A stretch of 64,000 bases of DNA from Bursaphelenchus xylophilus. Lineage: Eukaryota > Nematoda > Chromadorea > Rhabditida > Aphelenchoididae. The notes under the pieces are model-generated. The model did not search any database. It saw only the letters and a list, made by a program, of their open reading frames with translations, and had not been told where the DNA came from. The stretch lies in assembly GCA_904066235.2 (NCBI GenBank), contig CAJFCV020000001.1, positions 8,308,001 to 8,372,000 of the forward strand, in the 5' to 3' direction. The stretch's first letter is position 1. Every line of letters begins with the position of its first letter. A program made the translations under genes and the position numbers. Below are positions 35,666-47,240 of the stretch, one piece after another.

Positions 35666-36870
35666 TCACTGCCGAATATGGGGTGGTTGACGCTGTTGGA
35701 ATTGTTGTGGGGGAGGTGGACCCCGAGGACTTTGCTGCGGAGTAAACCGCTGTTGTCCTTGTGGAGGGGACAGAGGACCTTGCTGATAGCCCTGAGGGGA
35801 AGTAGAACCTTGTTGTTGGAATTGACCTTGAGGAGGTCTGAATTGCTGCTGTTGTTGTTGATATTGGGGAGCATTCTGATATTGTACTTGATTAGGGGTC
35901 TGGGCATTGATGGGTCGGTCGTTGAGCTCTTCTTCGGGGAACTCTAGCTCCCAAATTCTCTTTAAATGTTTTCCCTTTACGTCTCGAGCGGTTCCGAACC
36001 CAGTCATCCCCTAAATATTTAATTTAAATAGTGTTTGTATACATATTTTACATTGGATATAAGGAAGTAATGGGTGAGATCAGGAAGAAGAGGGACTGAA
36101 GAGACACCCACTTTCTGCGAATCGAACTTGTTGGTGCCACTTTGGAGTCGGATCAGATTGTCCTTCTGAGTCAACTCTTCCACTGCGTATCTCTTTCCAT
36201 CGTCTGCGAATACAATCTTCGTGGATGTATTTCGAGGCATTCCAAAACCGGTTTTTCCCTATTACCGAAATAATCAACTGTTCAAAACAAGGAAAGAGAG
36301 TGTGGGAGAAGTGAGAGAGGTGTGGAGAAAAGCGGAAAAATATATCTGACAACAATTTTATAATTGTCATCATTTTTTATACAGTAAAACGATGCAATTA
36401 TAAAAAAATTTGTTGTCAGATATCAGCAAACCTGAATGGCCGTACCCTTTGCGAATCGAACTGGTTAGTACCGGACTGGAGGGGTACAATTCCATCGGTC
36501 TGTCTGAGCTGGGCCAAAGTAAACTTTCCATTTCTTGTTCTTCTGTCATTTCCTGGGGTGGTTCCGCTTGGGGTCACCGCTGCAACCTTAAGAACGCCAT
36601 CTGGAAGGAGAAATTAGTCGTGAAAGTAGTGGTTTGCTAAGCGCTTTTATCTTTATTTTGAAGACACTAAAGCGAAAATCAAAATTAAAAAATACACTTT
36701 TCCCCAATTGGTTCAGGGGTGATCAAGGTAACCATAAAAATTGGAAAAAAAGAAATATTGTTTTAATGAACCGATATTAACCTACCTTGCCCAACAACAT
36801 GCTCTTCGATTGGTGGCTGAGAAGGGCCACGGCCCTGTGGCGGGTAGTTACCTTGTCGAACAGCGGCCAT
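35666..36870 (-). CDS. short calponin-like-repeat (CLIK) actin-binding protein
   Basis: Four exons, 36786-36870, 36446-36600, 36112-36258 and 35666-36010, join in phase to about 243 residues. It holds three CLIK repeats of the UNC-87 type (VPLQSGTNQFDSQRGKTGFG, IRLQSGTNKFDSQKGMTGFG, plus the partial C-terminal one) and then RDVKGKHLKRIWELEFPEEE, nearly the same as the end of the neighbouring unc-87. A Gln/Pro-rich tail of about 85 residues follows, absent from unc-87. By family it should bind and stabilise actin filaments in muscle. It lies 1.2 kb downstream of unc-87 on the same strand, so a tandem duplicate is likely. C. elegans CLIK proteins are the nearest comparison. Confidence 0.8.
36342..36423. 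repeat. small hairpin in CLIK intron 2
   Basis: ATATCTGACAACAA followed by ATAATTG at 36342-36366 is mirrored by CAATTATA ... TTGTTGTCAGATAT at 36394-36423. It is an 82-bp near-palindrome with about 25-bp arms, and sits wholly within an intron. Confidence 0.6.
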
Positions 36871-38082
36871 ATTGTTCTGGATATCCACCAATTAGACCGA
36901 ATGAATAACTGGGATGCGCGTGAACGGCTGTTTGAAGAAGAGATCCGGGCGTATATTGTTGATCATCTTTTCTTTGTTCTGTTTTGCCTTTTGCTTCTCT
37001 AGGACTCTCCGTCCGGTCCCGCCAAGAGCCGGGCTCTCTTGACTTGATCGGCCGCTCTTTGGCCGCTCTCTTTTCCCCGGATTTCCTCTTTTATCCGCCC
37101 TTTAACACTCTCGAAGAGCCGAGACGCCTCAGCACAGTGATCGGGAAGATATTAGGACCAGGGAGGAGGGTCCGGATATTCAAAAACACGGCCTAGCTGG
37201 GCCAAGTGGTTCAGAGGCGGGGCGCGTGGGTGTGGGCGAGGACGGGGACGTTACTTCAGACTCAGTTTTTTGTTTTCCCACCTACTGATTGGGTCAAAAT
37301 TCCCTTAAGGCATGCTCTTAAAAAGTCGAAAACCCGGAAAGAACGGCCAGCTGACATTCACGGTGCAGATGATGTTTAAACCGCCTTAGGCGTTTTTAAT
37401 TCAGAATTGAATGAGTTGGGATAGCTTGGCAGGTACTCCGGGGGTGGGCTCGTGGACAAGAAAAGAAGTGAGCAGGCCAATTTCTGCCACGTCGAGCATT
37501 GACTTTGGTCCTAAACCGATAGTTCGGCATACATAAATAGAAATGCAGAAAATTATTCTTGTACAAGAATTGTCGCAACTGTTCTCAAAACAAACATTCT
37601 TGCTTTTACGAAAACTTAAACATTGTAGCTGCGACAAGGCTACACTGGTCGACTGGTAATAAAATAAACTATCTGAGATACAAGGCCAAAGAACTAATCG
37701 GAATGGTCATTAAAAGATCAAAGATGAGTTATGAATCACTCTAACATTGCACTTGACCCCTCTCGACTGATTTGTTCGATTATCGCAAATACCCAACTTG
37801 ATTTCTTTCTCTGGTCATTTATTGGAGTACTGTTTTGGGTCGGCTTTGTTATTTTGGGCAGATTTGGGCGGATCTTGACGCAACCGAACGAAAACAAATG
37901 GAAAGCAAGTACAACTAACAATAAAGGAGCAATAAATGGCGACTTTATTATATGTTATCTGATGGATTGTGGGGACAGAAGAAGATGGAGACTCCGGAGG
38001 GAGTCTCTGCGGACACTTCCGTGTTTAGTCTTAAAGGCTGAGCGATTAGAAAGGGCGGAAACAAGGCGCGATACGAGGGACT
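36871..38082. other. spacer between the two CLIK genes
   Basis: About 1.2 kb, presumably 3' UTR of unc-87 plus the promoter of the CLIK gene. It includes a GC-rich segment 37000-37080 with a small inverted repeat (CGGCCGCTC ... TTGGCCG). No gene recognised. Confidence 0.4.
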
Positions 38083-40416
38083 TTAGAGACGATCCAGGGA
38101 GATCTCGGCCTCCTCGGGGTACTCCAACTCCCAGATTCTCTTCAGATGCTTGCCACGCACATCACGGGGCATACCGAAGCCGGTCATTCCCTTCTGCGAG
38201 TCTCCTCTGTTCCATCCGGCCTGAGATGGGATGATGGCTTCGGACTTCTTCATGTCTTCGTAAGGCAGTTCGCCGGCTTCGGCTTCGTATGTAGTGTTAC
38301 GGATGGTACCGAATCCAATCATACCGGCTTGAGAAGCAAATCTGAAATCAATGTTACGCAAGGTGAAATAATCGAGTTATTGTAATAATTGTAATCAAAT
38401 AATTTATACGGTCAGAAACGGACCTGTTAGTACCAGATTGCAGACGAACCATTCCTTGGGACTTGCGATTTTGCCAAGAGATGGAGGGGTCAAGGACTTC
38501 CCAACGGGGCTGACCGAAGCCGGTCATTCCTTTCTGAGAGGCGTATTTGTTGGATCCCATCTGGTAGGGGATCTGGGTGGAGTCGATGGAGGATTCTGGG
38601 TTGTAGTCGGGATGGGCAGTGTCCACGATCTTGCAGGTCTCACGTCTGTTGGTACCAAAGCCGGTCATTCCCTTTTGGGAGGCAAATTTGTTGGTACCGG
38701 ACTGGAGAGGGATCTCAGATTGGTCGGGACGCTCGTGGTCGTATTCGGGATGCTTGGTGTCGACCATCTTGGTGGTTTCACGACGAGCAGTACCGAAGCC
38801 GGTCATACCCTTCTGAGAGTCGTACTTGTTGGTACCGGCTTGAAGACGGACGATACCATCAGAAGCACGGATCTTCTCTTCTGGCAGGGGCTAGAAAAGA
38901 GTAATCTTTAAATGGGCACAACTAGCTCACCTCCAAGTCAGAAGGCAGCTGGTTAACGTGGACTCCCTCACGGCAGACATCACGACCAGTACCGAAGCCA
39001 GTCATACCACGCTGAGAAGCGTATCTGTTGGTACCGGACTGAAGACGGACTTCGCCGTGGCTCTTCAAAAGGACTTCTTCTGGGACCTCGGCCAAGTTCT
39101 CGGCCTTGACTCTGGTGGAAGTGTTACGGGGGGTACCGAAGTTGGTCATCAACTTCTGGGAGTCTCCCTTGTTCCAACCCGCCTGAGATGGGATGATTCC
39201 ATCGGTCTGACGCAGCTGGGCCAACGTCCAACGGCCAACCCGCTTGGGCGCTCCAGTCTGGCCGGTCACCTTGGTCTCCATGGTGGCGTTGGGGGTCTCA
39301 TCGACCTGGGGTTCTGAATCCGGATTGTATTATACATGAAAGACGGAATTCTGGTTACAGAAACAGAAGATAATGTTAAGCAAAAAAGGATGGGGTTAAT
39401 GCACTCGGAAATGCATACCGGGCACAGGCTCGGGTTCAGGCTGTTCCTCGATTTCTAAAATTAATCGGAAAATGTTAAGTAAAGCTGTTAAAAAGAAGAA
39501 AAAGAAGAATAGAGAGAAATCAGGCAACATATTACCATTAATAATAAAGATGTTGAGTTTATGGCGATACGGATAAATGGTCGATTTATTGTATCCAGAT
39601 TGGGTAAATTCGGGGAAATCCCCGAATTTTTTGGGCTTCTGATTCAAAGGCGGACTGATATCTCCGGCCGAGATTCGACTCCCACAATCCCCTAATAAGG
39701 CCCCAGTCCAGGCCACCATCCTGGCTAGAGCTCACGTAATTCACGTAAACCCGGCCTCTTGAGACGGACTTAGACAAACAAAGCCTCCGGGCGGCTTTAA
39801 TTCCAACCTCTGATCCGGTGCAAAAAACGGATTTCTCAAATTTCATCGTCGCTATCAAGATCTCGCACTTCCGATTTCACTTGACGGCAGATTGGGGTTA
39901 TTACCACAAGTGTTATTCGAAAAAACATTTACCAATTTGCGTAATCAAAATCAACCTGTCAATTTTTTCGAGAAACTTATTTTTGACCTTTATTCTAGAC
40001 AACAAAATTTGAGCGGATTATAATTCAAGCTTATGAGTTCTGCTACATCTATGTTTGCAAATCGAGATTCCAAGTTTTGGTTTTCTGTCTGTTTTTGATT
40101 TTTCTTTGGCCCGAGGGCGTAAAAAAAGGAGAAGAAACCTGCTGACGGTCCGAAAAACACTTAAAACACCTACGCTAAATCTAAAATCGTAATTTTGATA
40201 CTAAAAAAGGAACTGTTTGAGTTAGATACACAAATTTTAAGAACTGGATTAGAATTACTATTCTACGCAGTAGTAAATTAATATTGAACTCGAATTGCTA
40301 AATCTAACAAGCAAATTAAAAAGTGATTAGAGCCAGATGGAAATGAAGAGATTGATTACATTTCTACACTTACCGGCATTTTCGTCACCGTTTTCGGGAT
40401 TTGCTGCAGCCGGCAT
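38083..40416 (-). CDS. unc-87: UNC-87 calponin-like-repeat actin-bundling protein
   Basis: Five exons, 40374-40416, 39419-39454, 38931-39313, 38424-38890 and 38083-38341, join in phase to about 395 residues. Exon 1 encodes MPAAANPENGDENA and exon 2 a short acidic/proline piece (EEQPEPEPVP). The remainder is seven CLIK repeats with the core SGTN+(F/Y)ASQKGMTGFGT, several in near-identical form (GTNKFASQKGMTGFGT, GTNRYASQRGMTGFGT, GSNKYASQKGMTGFG). UNC-87 bundles actin and maintains body-wall muscle myofibrils. Intron 4 uses an unusual donor (AACAG|GTCCGT). The first two coding exons are tiny and separated from the rest by introns of up to 0.9 kb, as in genes with alternative promoters. Repeats are also highly similar at nucleotide level. 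Confidence 0.93.
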
Positions 40417-41018
40417 CCTTGATTATTTCCCTAAATTTGGAGGTCATAGAAGCTCCAAGAACAGACACGACACATTCTTATACCGCAATTATGCCGTAAT
40501 AACAACAAATTCGATATCAAAACTGTAAAACAGTATTTCTTGATGACTTGAAGAGATTTCTCCGGGATTAAAAATACAAAATAGAACCCCCACATTTTAC
40601 AGTAACCCCAACAAAGGATCCTTTATCAAATCAATCGAATTGGAGTCGGGACTCAAACGCGACGATCCTGCTTGTGCCCCCAGGCACTTGTGGCACTGGA
40701 CTGAGAGAAGAAAAGAGATCTCAGTTTAGATCAAGGCCCGAAAAAAGTGTGGGCGGCCTGATTTCCACGAAGGCCGAAAACGTGCAAACAGGCCCTGGGC
40801 CCTTTGCTCGGCCGCTTCTTTGGGACAGGTAATGATCCGCCTCCCTTCGGCACAAATATAAAAAAAAGAAACTGAAAAACGATTTTATTAGCCATGGAAA
40901 TACTCGCGGGCAGAAGAAGATATTCGGTTTATTTATTATTACGGGCCTGTCTCCAGGCCCTCAGGGCATAAGAAACAAAGAAACAGTAATCGGTGAACAA
41001 CTATTTACTTTACATTGA
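40417..41018. other. intergenic spacer
   Basis: Between the unc-87 start and the stop of the multipass membrane gene, both minus strand. Presumed muscle promoter of unc-87; no element identified. Confidence 0.35.
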
Positions 41019-42062
41019 CTATAATCTTGTCCGAATATAGCCCCAATATCGACATAAAGAGCCCAGGAAAAGAAGCTTCCCACATAATGCGTAGACTGTG
41101 GCATGGGCCATATTTTGCAGAAACCATTGGCCACAACTAGCCAAGAAATACTTGGAATGCTCCAGAATACAGTAGGTCCGAAGATCTGTCTGAGTGAGAA
41201 GCCAGAGTTCACTGTACTTGAAGACAGCCATGTAGATCAAGGACATCCCCATCATCACCTGGGAATAAATAGTTTATTGTAATCACTACTTACATAATCA
41301 ATGGACTCCCAACTTGCATCATACGAGATAACAGACAGCTTATAAGACACCAATGCTGGCAAACTTAAGAATGCGGATACCATTCCTGTATAGATCAGGG
41401 AGAAACTTTCGAGGTCCACAACACTGCTTGTAATATGATATGCTCTGTTAAGTAACACTAGATGTAATCCTTGGAGAATTCCATGCATTGGGGACAAAAA
41501 CATAGCCATCCCATCGTATTCGATATGGGAAAACTCCAGCCAGGACAAAGATGCAGAAAGGGCGATGGGAAGCTGAAAATAAACGAAAAAGGAAAGAAAA
41601 CTTACAGTATGACTCCAATAAGGCCGAGATTGAGAGATCCCCTTCATTTTTGATGACAACAGGAGTACCGTGATCGTGATCAGAAAGTCTGATATCCTAA
41701 AACGGAAGCTCATTCAAATTATAAAATTCTCACCTCAATAAATAGAGGCTTCCAGTTCTGTTCTGCGAATGGATTCTGGATGACAAAATAGTGCAAATTA
41801 ATTGTAAAATCACCGCCGGAAATACACTGGGGACCACTCCGCTCAGCTTGGGGATCCTCTTCTTTTGGGGCCATCTTTTCAACACAAAAGTATGATAAGA
41901 AAGGAAGACGAAGGTCAGGAAATGATGGAGAAAATGCAGAACCGGAGTTCTGATGTCCAGTACAAAGTAAAGAACATTATGAGCGGCCGAAAGGAAGAAC
42001 GCGGCCACAAGATTAGTCAGCCAGTAAAGGAGAGTTTCCCGACAGAAAAACGCCGACGCCAT
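41019..42062 (-). CDS. multipass membrane protein, unknown family
   Basis: Exons 41734-42062, 41606-41696, 41294-41572 and 41019-41258 join in phase to about 312 residues from the ATG at 42062 (MASAFFCRETLLYW). At least six hydrophobic stretches are visible, for example LVAAFFLSAAHNVLYFVL, FLTFVFLSYHTFVL, FLITITVLLLSS, MAMFLSPMHGILQGLHLVLL and SLIYTGMVSAFLSLP. No signature that I recognise ties it to a transporter or receptor family. The open frame extends 29 codons upstream of the ATG to an in-frame stop, so the start could differ. The preceding small gene ends only about 100 bp upstream, consistent with an operon and trans-splicing. Confidence 0.6.
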
Positions 42063-42162
42063 TCCATCGACTGACTTCTGGAGACTCTGGATCTGGGTCG
42101 ACGGAAATTTATCTGATTCCAGAGGTTCGGCGAGTGAAAAGAAAGGCAAAGGGGTGTCTTAA

Positions 42163-42514
42163 TTAACGGAGAACACTTTCATCGCCCTTACAACGCTTAT
42201 GAAGGTCAAACAAAAGAGTTGGGATGAGTTCTGGAAGGTGCAAAATGTCATGGTAGGTTTGCAATACCGGTTTAAAATCTTCGATACCCTTTTCGATACG
42301 AGATCTCTCACAATTCTCGATGCCAAAACGATAACAATAATTTTTCATTAAATGCATATAAAGATGGTCACGGAAGTTCTCGGCCTTTTTCATGCTCTTG
42401 GTTTCGATTTTCAGTGCAAAAAAAAAAGACGTGCAGTAAAATCGAGAAATCAGTGCACACTTAATTTTCGTTCGGCAGCGATTTTTTAAAGTCTGCACTT
42501 ACTATCTTTCCCAT
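42163..42514 (-). CDS. small helical protein, unknown
   Basis: Proposed exons 42503-42514 (MGKI) and 42163-42396 give about 81 residues; translation could instead start at the internal MKKAENF. The chain looks alpha-helical and charged (CERSRIEKGIEDFKPVLQ, ELIPTLLFDLHKR). Its stop lies about 100 bp upstream of the multipass membrane gene on the same strand. No family recognised. The splice model is weak because the acceptor (AAACCAAG) is not pyrimidine-rich next to the AG. Confidence 0.4.
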
Positions 42515-42718
42515 ATTTTCGACCCTGTTGGACAATAAATTTTAAAATTCAGCCCTGACATTTTTTTGCACTGCAAATCGACAGTAAATAAAAAAGAAAG
42601 TCGAGAATTCAGCTTGGATTCTGTAATTTAAACAAAGACCGATGACAAATTTACAAATTATCTTCATTATGTATAAAATAAAATTTAATTTGAAATCTGT
42701 CTCTTCCTGTCAATGCTT

Positions 42719-43449
42719 CTAATAAATCTCGGCAATTTTGATAAAACCGTATTCACAATCTTGCATCTCAAATTTAAGTCCATTCGAAGCACTGACACCG
42801 CGATAGATGAATTCGTATGACATCAGCATGGCAATCACACCAAATAAGAGAAACTTGAACGCGCTATTCAATTTGAATTCGGGATCGGTGTAGATGAAAC
42901 AAAGAAGGTAACTCAAGTTGAGGGCAATGCAAATACAAATGAATGACATTGTGACATCCATGTATGCTTGGACAAAATGCGCATTTCTGGAATCATATAT
43001 GTAATATCAGGAAATCTAATTACTTAAAAGAATCTCTCCAAAAATACGCGAGGACACGGAAGATGACGGAAACAACTCCTGGCAATGTGAAGGTGAACAG
43101 CATCCACTGAAACTATATTGCTATATATAGGCCAAACCTACAAGTTGCATGATAATAGGGACTCCATATATCTTCAGCTGCTCAATCTCGGCGGTGTACA
43201 TCAAACCGGTGGTAAGGATGGCGAGAAAAAGAAGAAGACCAGTGATAAAAGATGGGCAAAGACAGAGGGAAGACCCATAAATTAGTAAAGAAAATCCCAA
43301 AAACGTATTACAACAAGCCTAAAACAGCAGTTATAAAAGAAGCCAGGTTGCACCCTTACGAGAACCTTTTGTTGTGAGCTCTCCTCAGGAACAGAGATCT
43401 TCTCGTTGGCCACCGGTGAATTCAGATCTCCAAATTTGTTTACAAACAT
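42719..43449 (-). CDS. four-transmembrane protein, unknown
   Basis: Exons 43360-43449, 43142-43318, 43024-43106 and 42719-42986 join in phase to about 205 residues. A 30-residue hydrophilic N-terminus (MFVNKFGDLNSPVANEK) precedes four or five hydrophobic segments: NTFLGFSLLIYGSSLCLC, ITGLLLFLAILTTGLMY, MLFTFTLPGVVSVIFRVL, MSFICICIALNLSYLLCF and FLLFGVIAMLMSYEFIY. It looks like a small tetraspan protein, but it lacks the CCG loop of true tetraspanins. It is divergent from the DUF2358-type gene at 43617, sharing a 167-bp promoter. Confidence 0.65.
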
Positions 43450-43616
43450 CTGTTAATTCCTATTTTCTAAGTTTTTTCCAACCAACCAGCAACGAATTCT
43501 TCTCTATTTTGAATGTGAACTTCAAATTTGCAATCTCTCGCTAAAATTGTTCATTTTGGCATTCTGTTCCACCAAAAATAATATTTTTTTTCTTATTTTT
43601 ACCAGAATTTGTCGAC

Positions 43617-44384
43617 ATGTTCAGATCTCTCGGAGCTCTCCGTTATGGTTCGAGTTTATTGAATCGGGGTTTCTCCACAAGTGGCCCCAGCAAAGAGGTT
43701 CTCTTATCCATCGATTGGCTATTTCAGGGCGTTGTGAGTAATATGAATGTGACGTAATTTTTCGTTTAGCTGCCAAATTTAATGAAGCAACAAGCTGGAT
43801 CAATTTTTGCCCGAATGACCAGTGATGTTGCTTTTCACGATAAAATTTTTGGTTATGAAGTTCAGTAAGTTCTGGTGGTTAACATTGTTTTCGGTTTTAG
43901 TGGTGTTCATGACCTAAATTTCCATTTGATGAAGGTTCGCGCATATTTTCGATATAAAAGTCCGTTTGTTAAAACTGAGGTAAGCCCTTTGTGTATGTAT
44001 TTTTTACCTTGGTTTAGTATGTTGGAGCAACGGTATATGAAGGAGACGATATGATCACATTCTTGTGGAAGTTGTCGCGGTTAAATTCTAGTTTCATTCG
44101 ATACTTCCCTGAATTTGTAACGGGGAAAAAGGTATGTTTCAAAAATTTTTGAGATGCAGTGGCCTGCTTTGCTTTAATCTGCTGAGGGTTAAGATTTGTT
44201 GTTGCAGCAAGACGTAATTACATACGAAGGGGCTCTCGAATGTTATGTGAATGCTGATGGGAAGATTTATAAGATGATCAATCGACCAGTAACTGACGCT
44301 GATAAAGAAGCTGCTGCTGAATTTTCCAAGCTAAAAGAAGAAGTTGCAAAGGAAGAAGAAAGAAAAGCCCTGAGGGAAGAATAA
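43617..44384 (+). CDS. C6orf136/DUF2358-like mitochondrial protein, copy 1
   Basis: Five exons, 43617-43733, 43770-43864, 43901-43979, 44018-44131 and 44208-44384, join in phase to about 193 residues. The N-terminus is a mitochondrial-type presequence (MFRSLGALRYGSSLLNRGFS). The core shares spacing with the downstream copy: DVAFHDKIFGYEV, LMKVRAYFRYKSPF, then YEGALECYVNADGKIYKMIN near the end, and a Glu/Lys tail. The family role is unknown. It is followed after about 155 bp by the second copy. Confidence 0.65.
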
Positions 44385-44539
44385 GATATTTTTTCTTGGA
44401 AGACGAATTAACATTGTTGGTTATTTTTAGGTTGTTATAAATAGTTAATTGACTATTCTGTATTGTTTTTTAATATGTCATTGTCAGATATCGTTACCTT
44501 AATTTAAAGTAATGATTTAATTAAATTTTTAGTTTTAGG

Positions 44540-45706
44540 ATGATATTGAATAGGCTTAGAGTCGGCAGATTAGTTGCTGACAGGAGGTTTTTCTCGTTCA
44601 ATTTAGCATTAAGACAACAAGATGAACGGCCTCAGATGTATCAACTTGAATATATTCAAACCAGAGTCGCTGAAAGCGTAAGATTTTTTTGAAGGGATTC
44701 ATATTTTCAGGGACCATTAATGTTTCGACAAAAGATGGACTATACATTCTACAGAGAAGATGTGATATTGGAGGATGACATATTTAACGTTAAGAAAGAG
44801 TGAGTGGTCTCCTTAACGAGTCCCATTAGAAGGCATTTTATTACATTCTTTGTAGAGGCCGGCAACAGATGATGCATTACTTCGGAATGATTACTGTCGC
44901 AGGGCAAATTTTATTCCCATATATTGAGTTTGAAGTGAGTTTATCGAGAATGCTTACAAGGAACTATTTTTTGTTGTTCGTAAAAAGAATTTTCGCTGTC
45001 CGCAAGAAAACTTCTCACTGTACTCAAATGTGAATCTTTTTGTATTTATATAACTCAATGTTTAGCAGCAAATTTGATGTGAAAGTTTCGGATGTTACTC
45101 CTAAACGTATAGTAGTGAATTTTGCTCTTACTTCTGAGTAATTCACGCGATAGGCAGGAACCCTGGACAAAATATGATGATATTGTACATGATATCGGCG
45201 ATTATTAAAGAAAAAACATGTACATCCTTTATCTGTTTTTCTTGTATACTGAAGGAGGTCTTGTTACTTTAAACACCAATTGGATTTCTTCTTGGGCAAC
45301 TTTTCATTTGCGGACAGTCAAAAGCGCGTCCATACTTTAATCTGTTATTAATCTTTCTTTAGTCATTGAATATAATACCATTATTGGATGATGGGACAGT
45401 CAGATATCGATGGAGAGTCAAATATTTAAATTGGATTCAAACTCTTAACGTCAAGAATTTTAATCCCGCGATCAGAGACAAGAACGTAAGTTGACATCCC
45501 TTGCCGTGTCATTCCAATTTTAGGCCAAATGGTTTGATGGATATTCAACATTCTTTGTTGATGGAAACGGGAAAGTATTCAAATTGAAGCTACAAAAAGT
45601 AATGCCGGATGATAATTACATGCAAACTTCCAAAAGAATCGCCCAAAAATTTGCCCAAATATCAACCAATCAGAATCCATCGCTAAATTCAACGGCGAAA
45701 CACTAA
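44540..45706 (+). CDS. C6orf136/DUF2358-like mitochondrial protein, copy 2
   Basis: Five exons, 44540-44677, 44711-44799, 44856-44934, 45363-45485 and 45524-45706, join in phase to about 203 residues. The N-terminus looks like a presequence (MILNRLRVGRLVADRRFFS). The body matches the remembered layout of human C6orf136: RQKMDYTFYREDVILEDDIF, a middle segment ending YIEFES, LDDGTVRYRWRVKYL, and WFDGYSTFFVDGNGKVFKLK then LQKVMPDD. No enzymatic role is known for the family. Intron 3 is 428 nt, ten times its neighbours, and shows an inverted CTGTCCGCAA pair (about 45000 and 45317), so probably a repeat insertion. An acceptor-like TTTTAG just before the ATG and the short distance from copy 1 suggest an operon. 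Confidence 0.75.
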
Positions 45707-47240
45707 CAATGGCCTCGAATTTGCCCTCAGGGCAATTAGGAACTTGACTGGTCTCCCAAATCACCTGATCGGGTTATTTGGTCCCTCTACGTTGTTGTTT
45801 TAGGCTTTAATTGAATAAATTCGTTAATTATGGCCATTAAATCCCGTGAAGACCCGGTTCCCGGCTTCAGCGCACCTGTCCAGCATGATTTCTGGCATGA
45901 ATAATTTGATTCGGCTCTGAAAGGTGCCGAACTCCTGCTTCTCTGCCCACCATCCCAGCCTAAAAAAAGAGGACGCGCTTTTGTTTGGAGAACGAAAAAG
46001 AGAAAGCATCCCGCTGACTGCGTTTCCCTCTACCAAAATAGTGTTCGTTTTGGGGCTCGGAAAGTCCGGTGACAGCGGGAAAGGTCCACTCTTTCCCCCT
46101 TCCGGCCATATTTGGAATAATAAACCCTGTTTATGTCATGGATAACATGCTCTAGTCGGGTGTAGGGTAGACGGCTGGGTTAGTCTAACAGGGTCACGTG
46201 TCGGGATGTATAATCTCGCTCCCCTTCTCACAGCGGAACGGCTGGCGGGATAAAGAGATAAGCAGGATCATTCATATTGGCGGGAATGTCCATGAGATCT
46301 CGACTCGTGTCTGGGACCATCTTTAATCGTAGATCACAAGGTGCACAGGAAGTCGTTGTACAATTATGTTCGCATCTTCCTGAACGTCTGACATTTGCTT
46401 GAAAAAGAACTTTCCAATCATGAGAGAGAAACGTCAAATTTTATGGGTTTTATGAGCCGAAGCGTAAATTTTTATATTTTATTTTCCCATTTTTCCTAAT
46501 TTTCTTCGGGTTTTTTATATTGATCATCACTCCAGGTGACAGGACCGCATTCGGCCCGTCGACAGAGCAAATTAACGCATCGATGGAATTATTTTAGACT
46601 CCTTTTTGATGTGGCCGTTTTTTGGTTCGGGGCAGCGAGCGGTTTCGGGTTTCGTAACGTCTTCTTCTGTTCCTGGAGGATCTCTTCGTTTGCCGAGGTT
46701 TCTCCAAAAAAGAATTCTGACCCGATGAGATCTTGGTTCGGCCGCGGAATCGGCCAGAAAAAGTTTTGTGATGGACAGTTTCCGCATAAGTGTCTTCCTT
46801 TTCTCATGTCTATATCGATTTCTTCTGTTTTAATTTTTGTCCAAGATGCGCCAATAGCGCGCCAATGATAAGGTACAATTTTATTTGGATTAAAATTTGT
46901 ACATTCACGTGCACGTGCAATGTACTCTTCCATTCCGAGAACTTGACTTGTTTATAACGTTCGGTCAACGGATGACTCATGTTTGACTTTACGTGTTCAT
47001 TCGAGACAGTTGCAAATAAGACGTGATGGGTGAAGAAAGTCTTTGTCCCAGTTGTACTTGTTTTCAGTCCTCCTTTTCCCTTCACAAAAGTTTCCCATGT
47101 GGATAATATTAAAAACCTTCATTTTTCGTATCTATGTGTCGTCAAAAATGGTGAAATTTTTGGTCGTTTAGAAAATGTCGTTTTTCCGATTTTCTTTTGG
47201 TCCATTGTAATTATTTTTACAATTTATCCTCTACTTTCAG
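45707..47240. other. intergenic, upstream of rab-10
   Basis: About 1.5 kb with 3' UTR of the preceding gene and the rab-10 promoter. Open frames here are short and compositionally random. A possible 5' UTR exon for rab-10 is expected because an acceptor abuts its ATG; I cannot place it. Confidence 0.35.

Noticed and set aside
38438..39317. Two long plus-strand frames (157 and 119 codons) opposite unc-87
   Set aside because: They are antisense to highly repetitive CLIK codons; repeat structure keeps them open.
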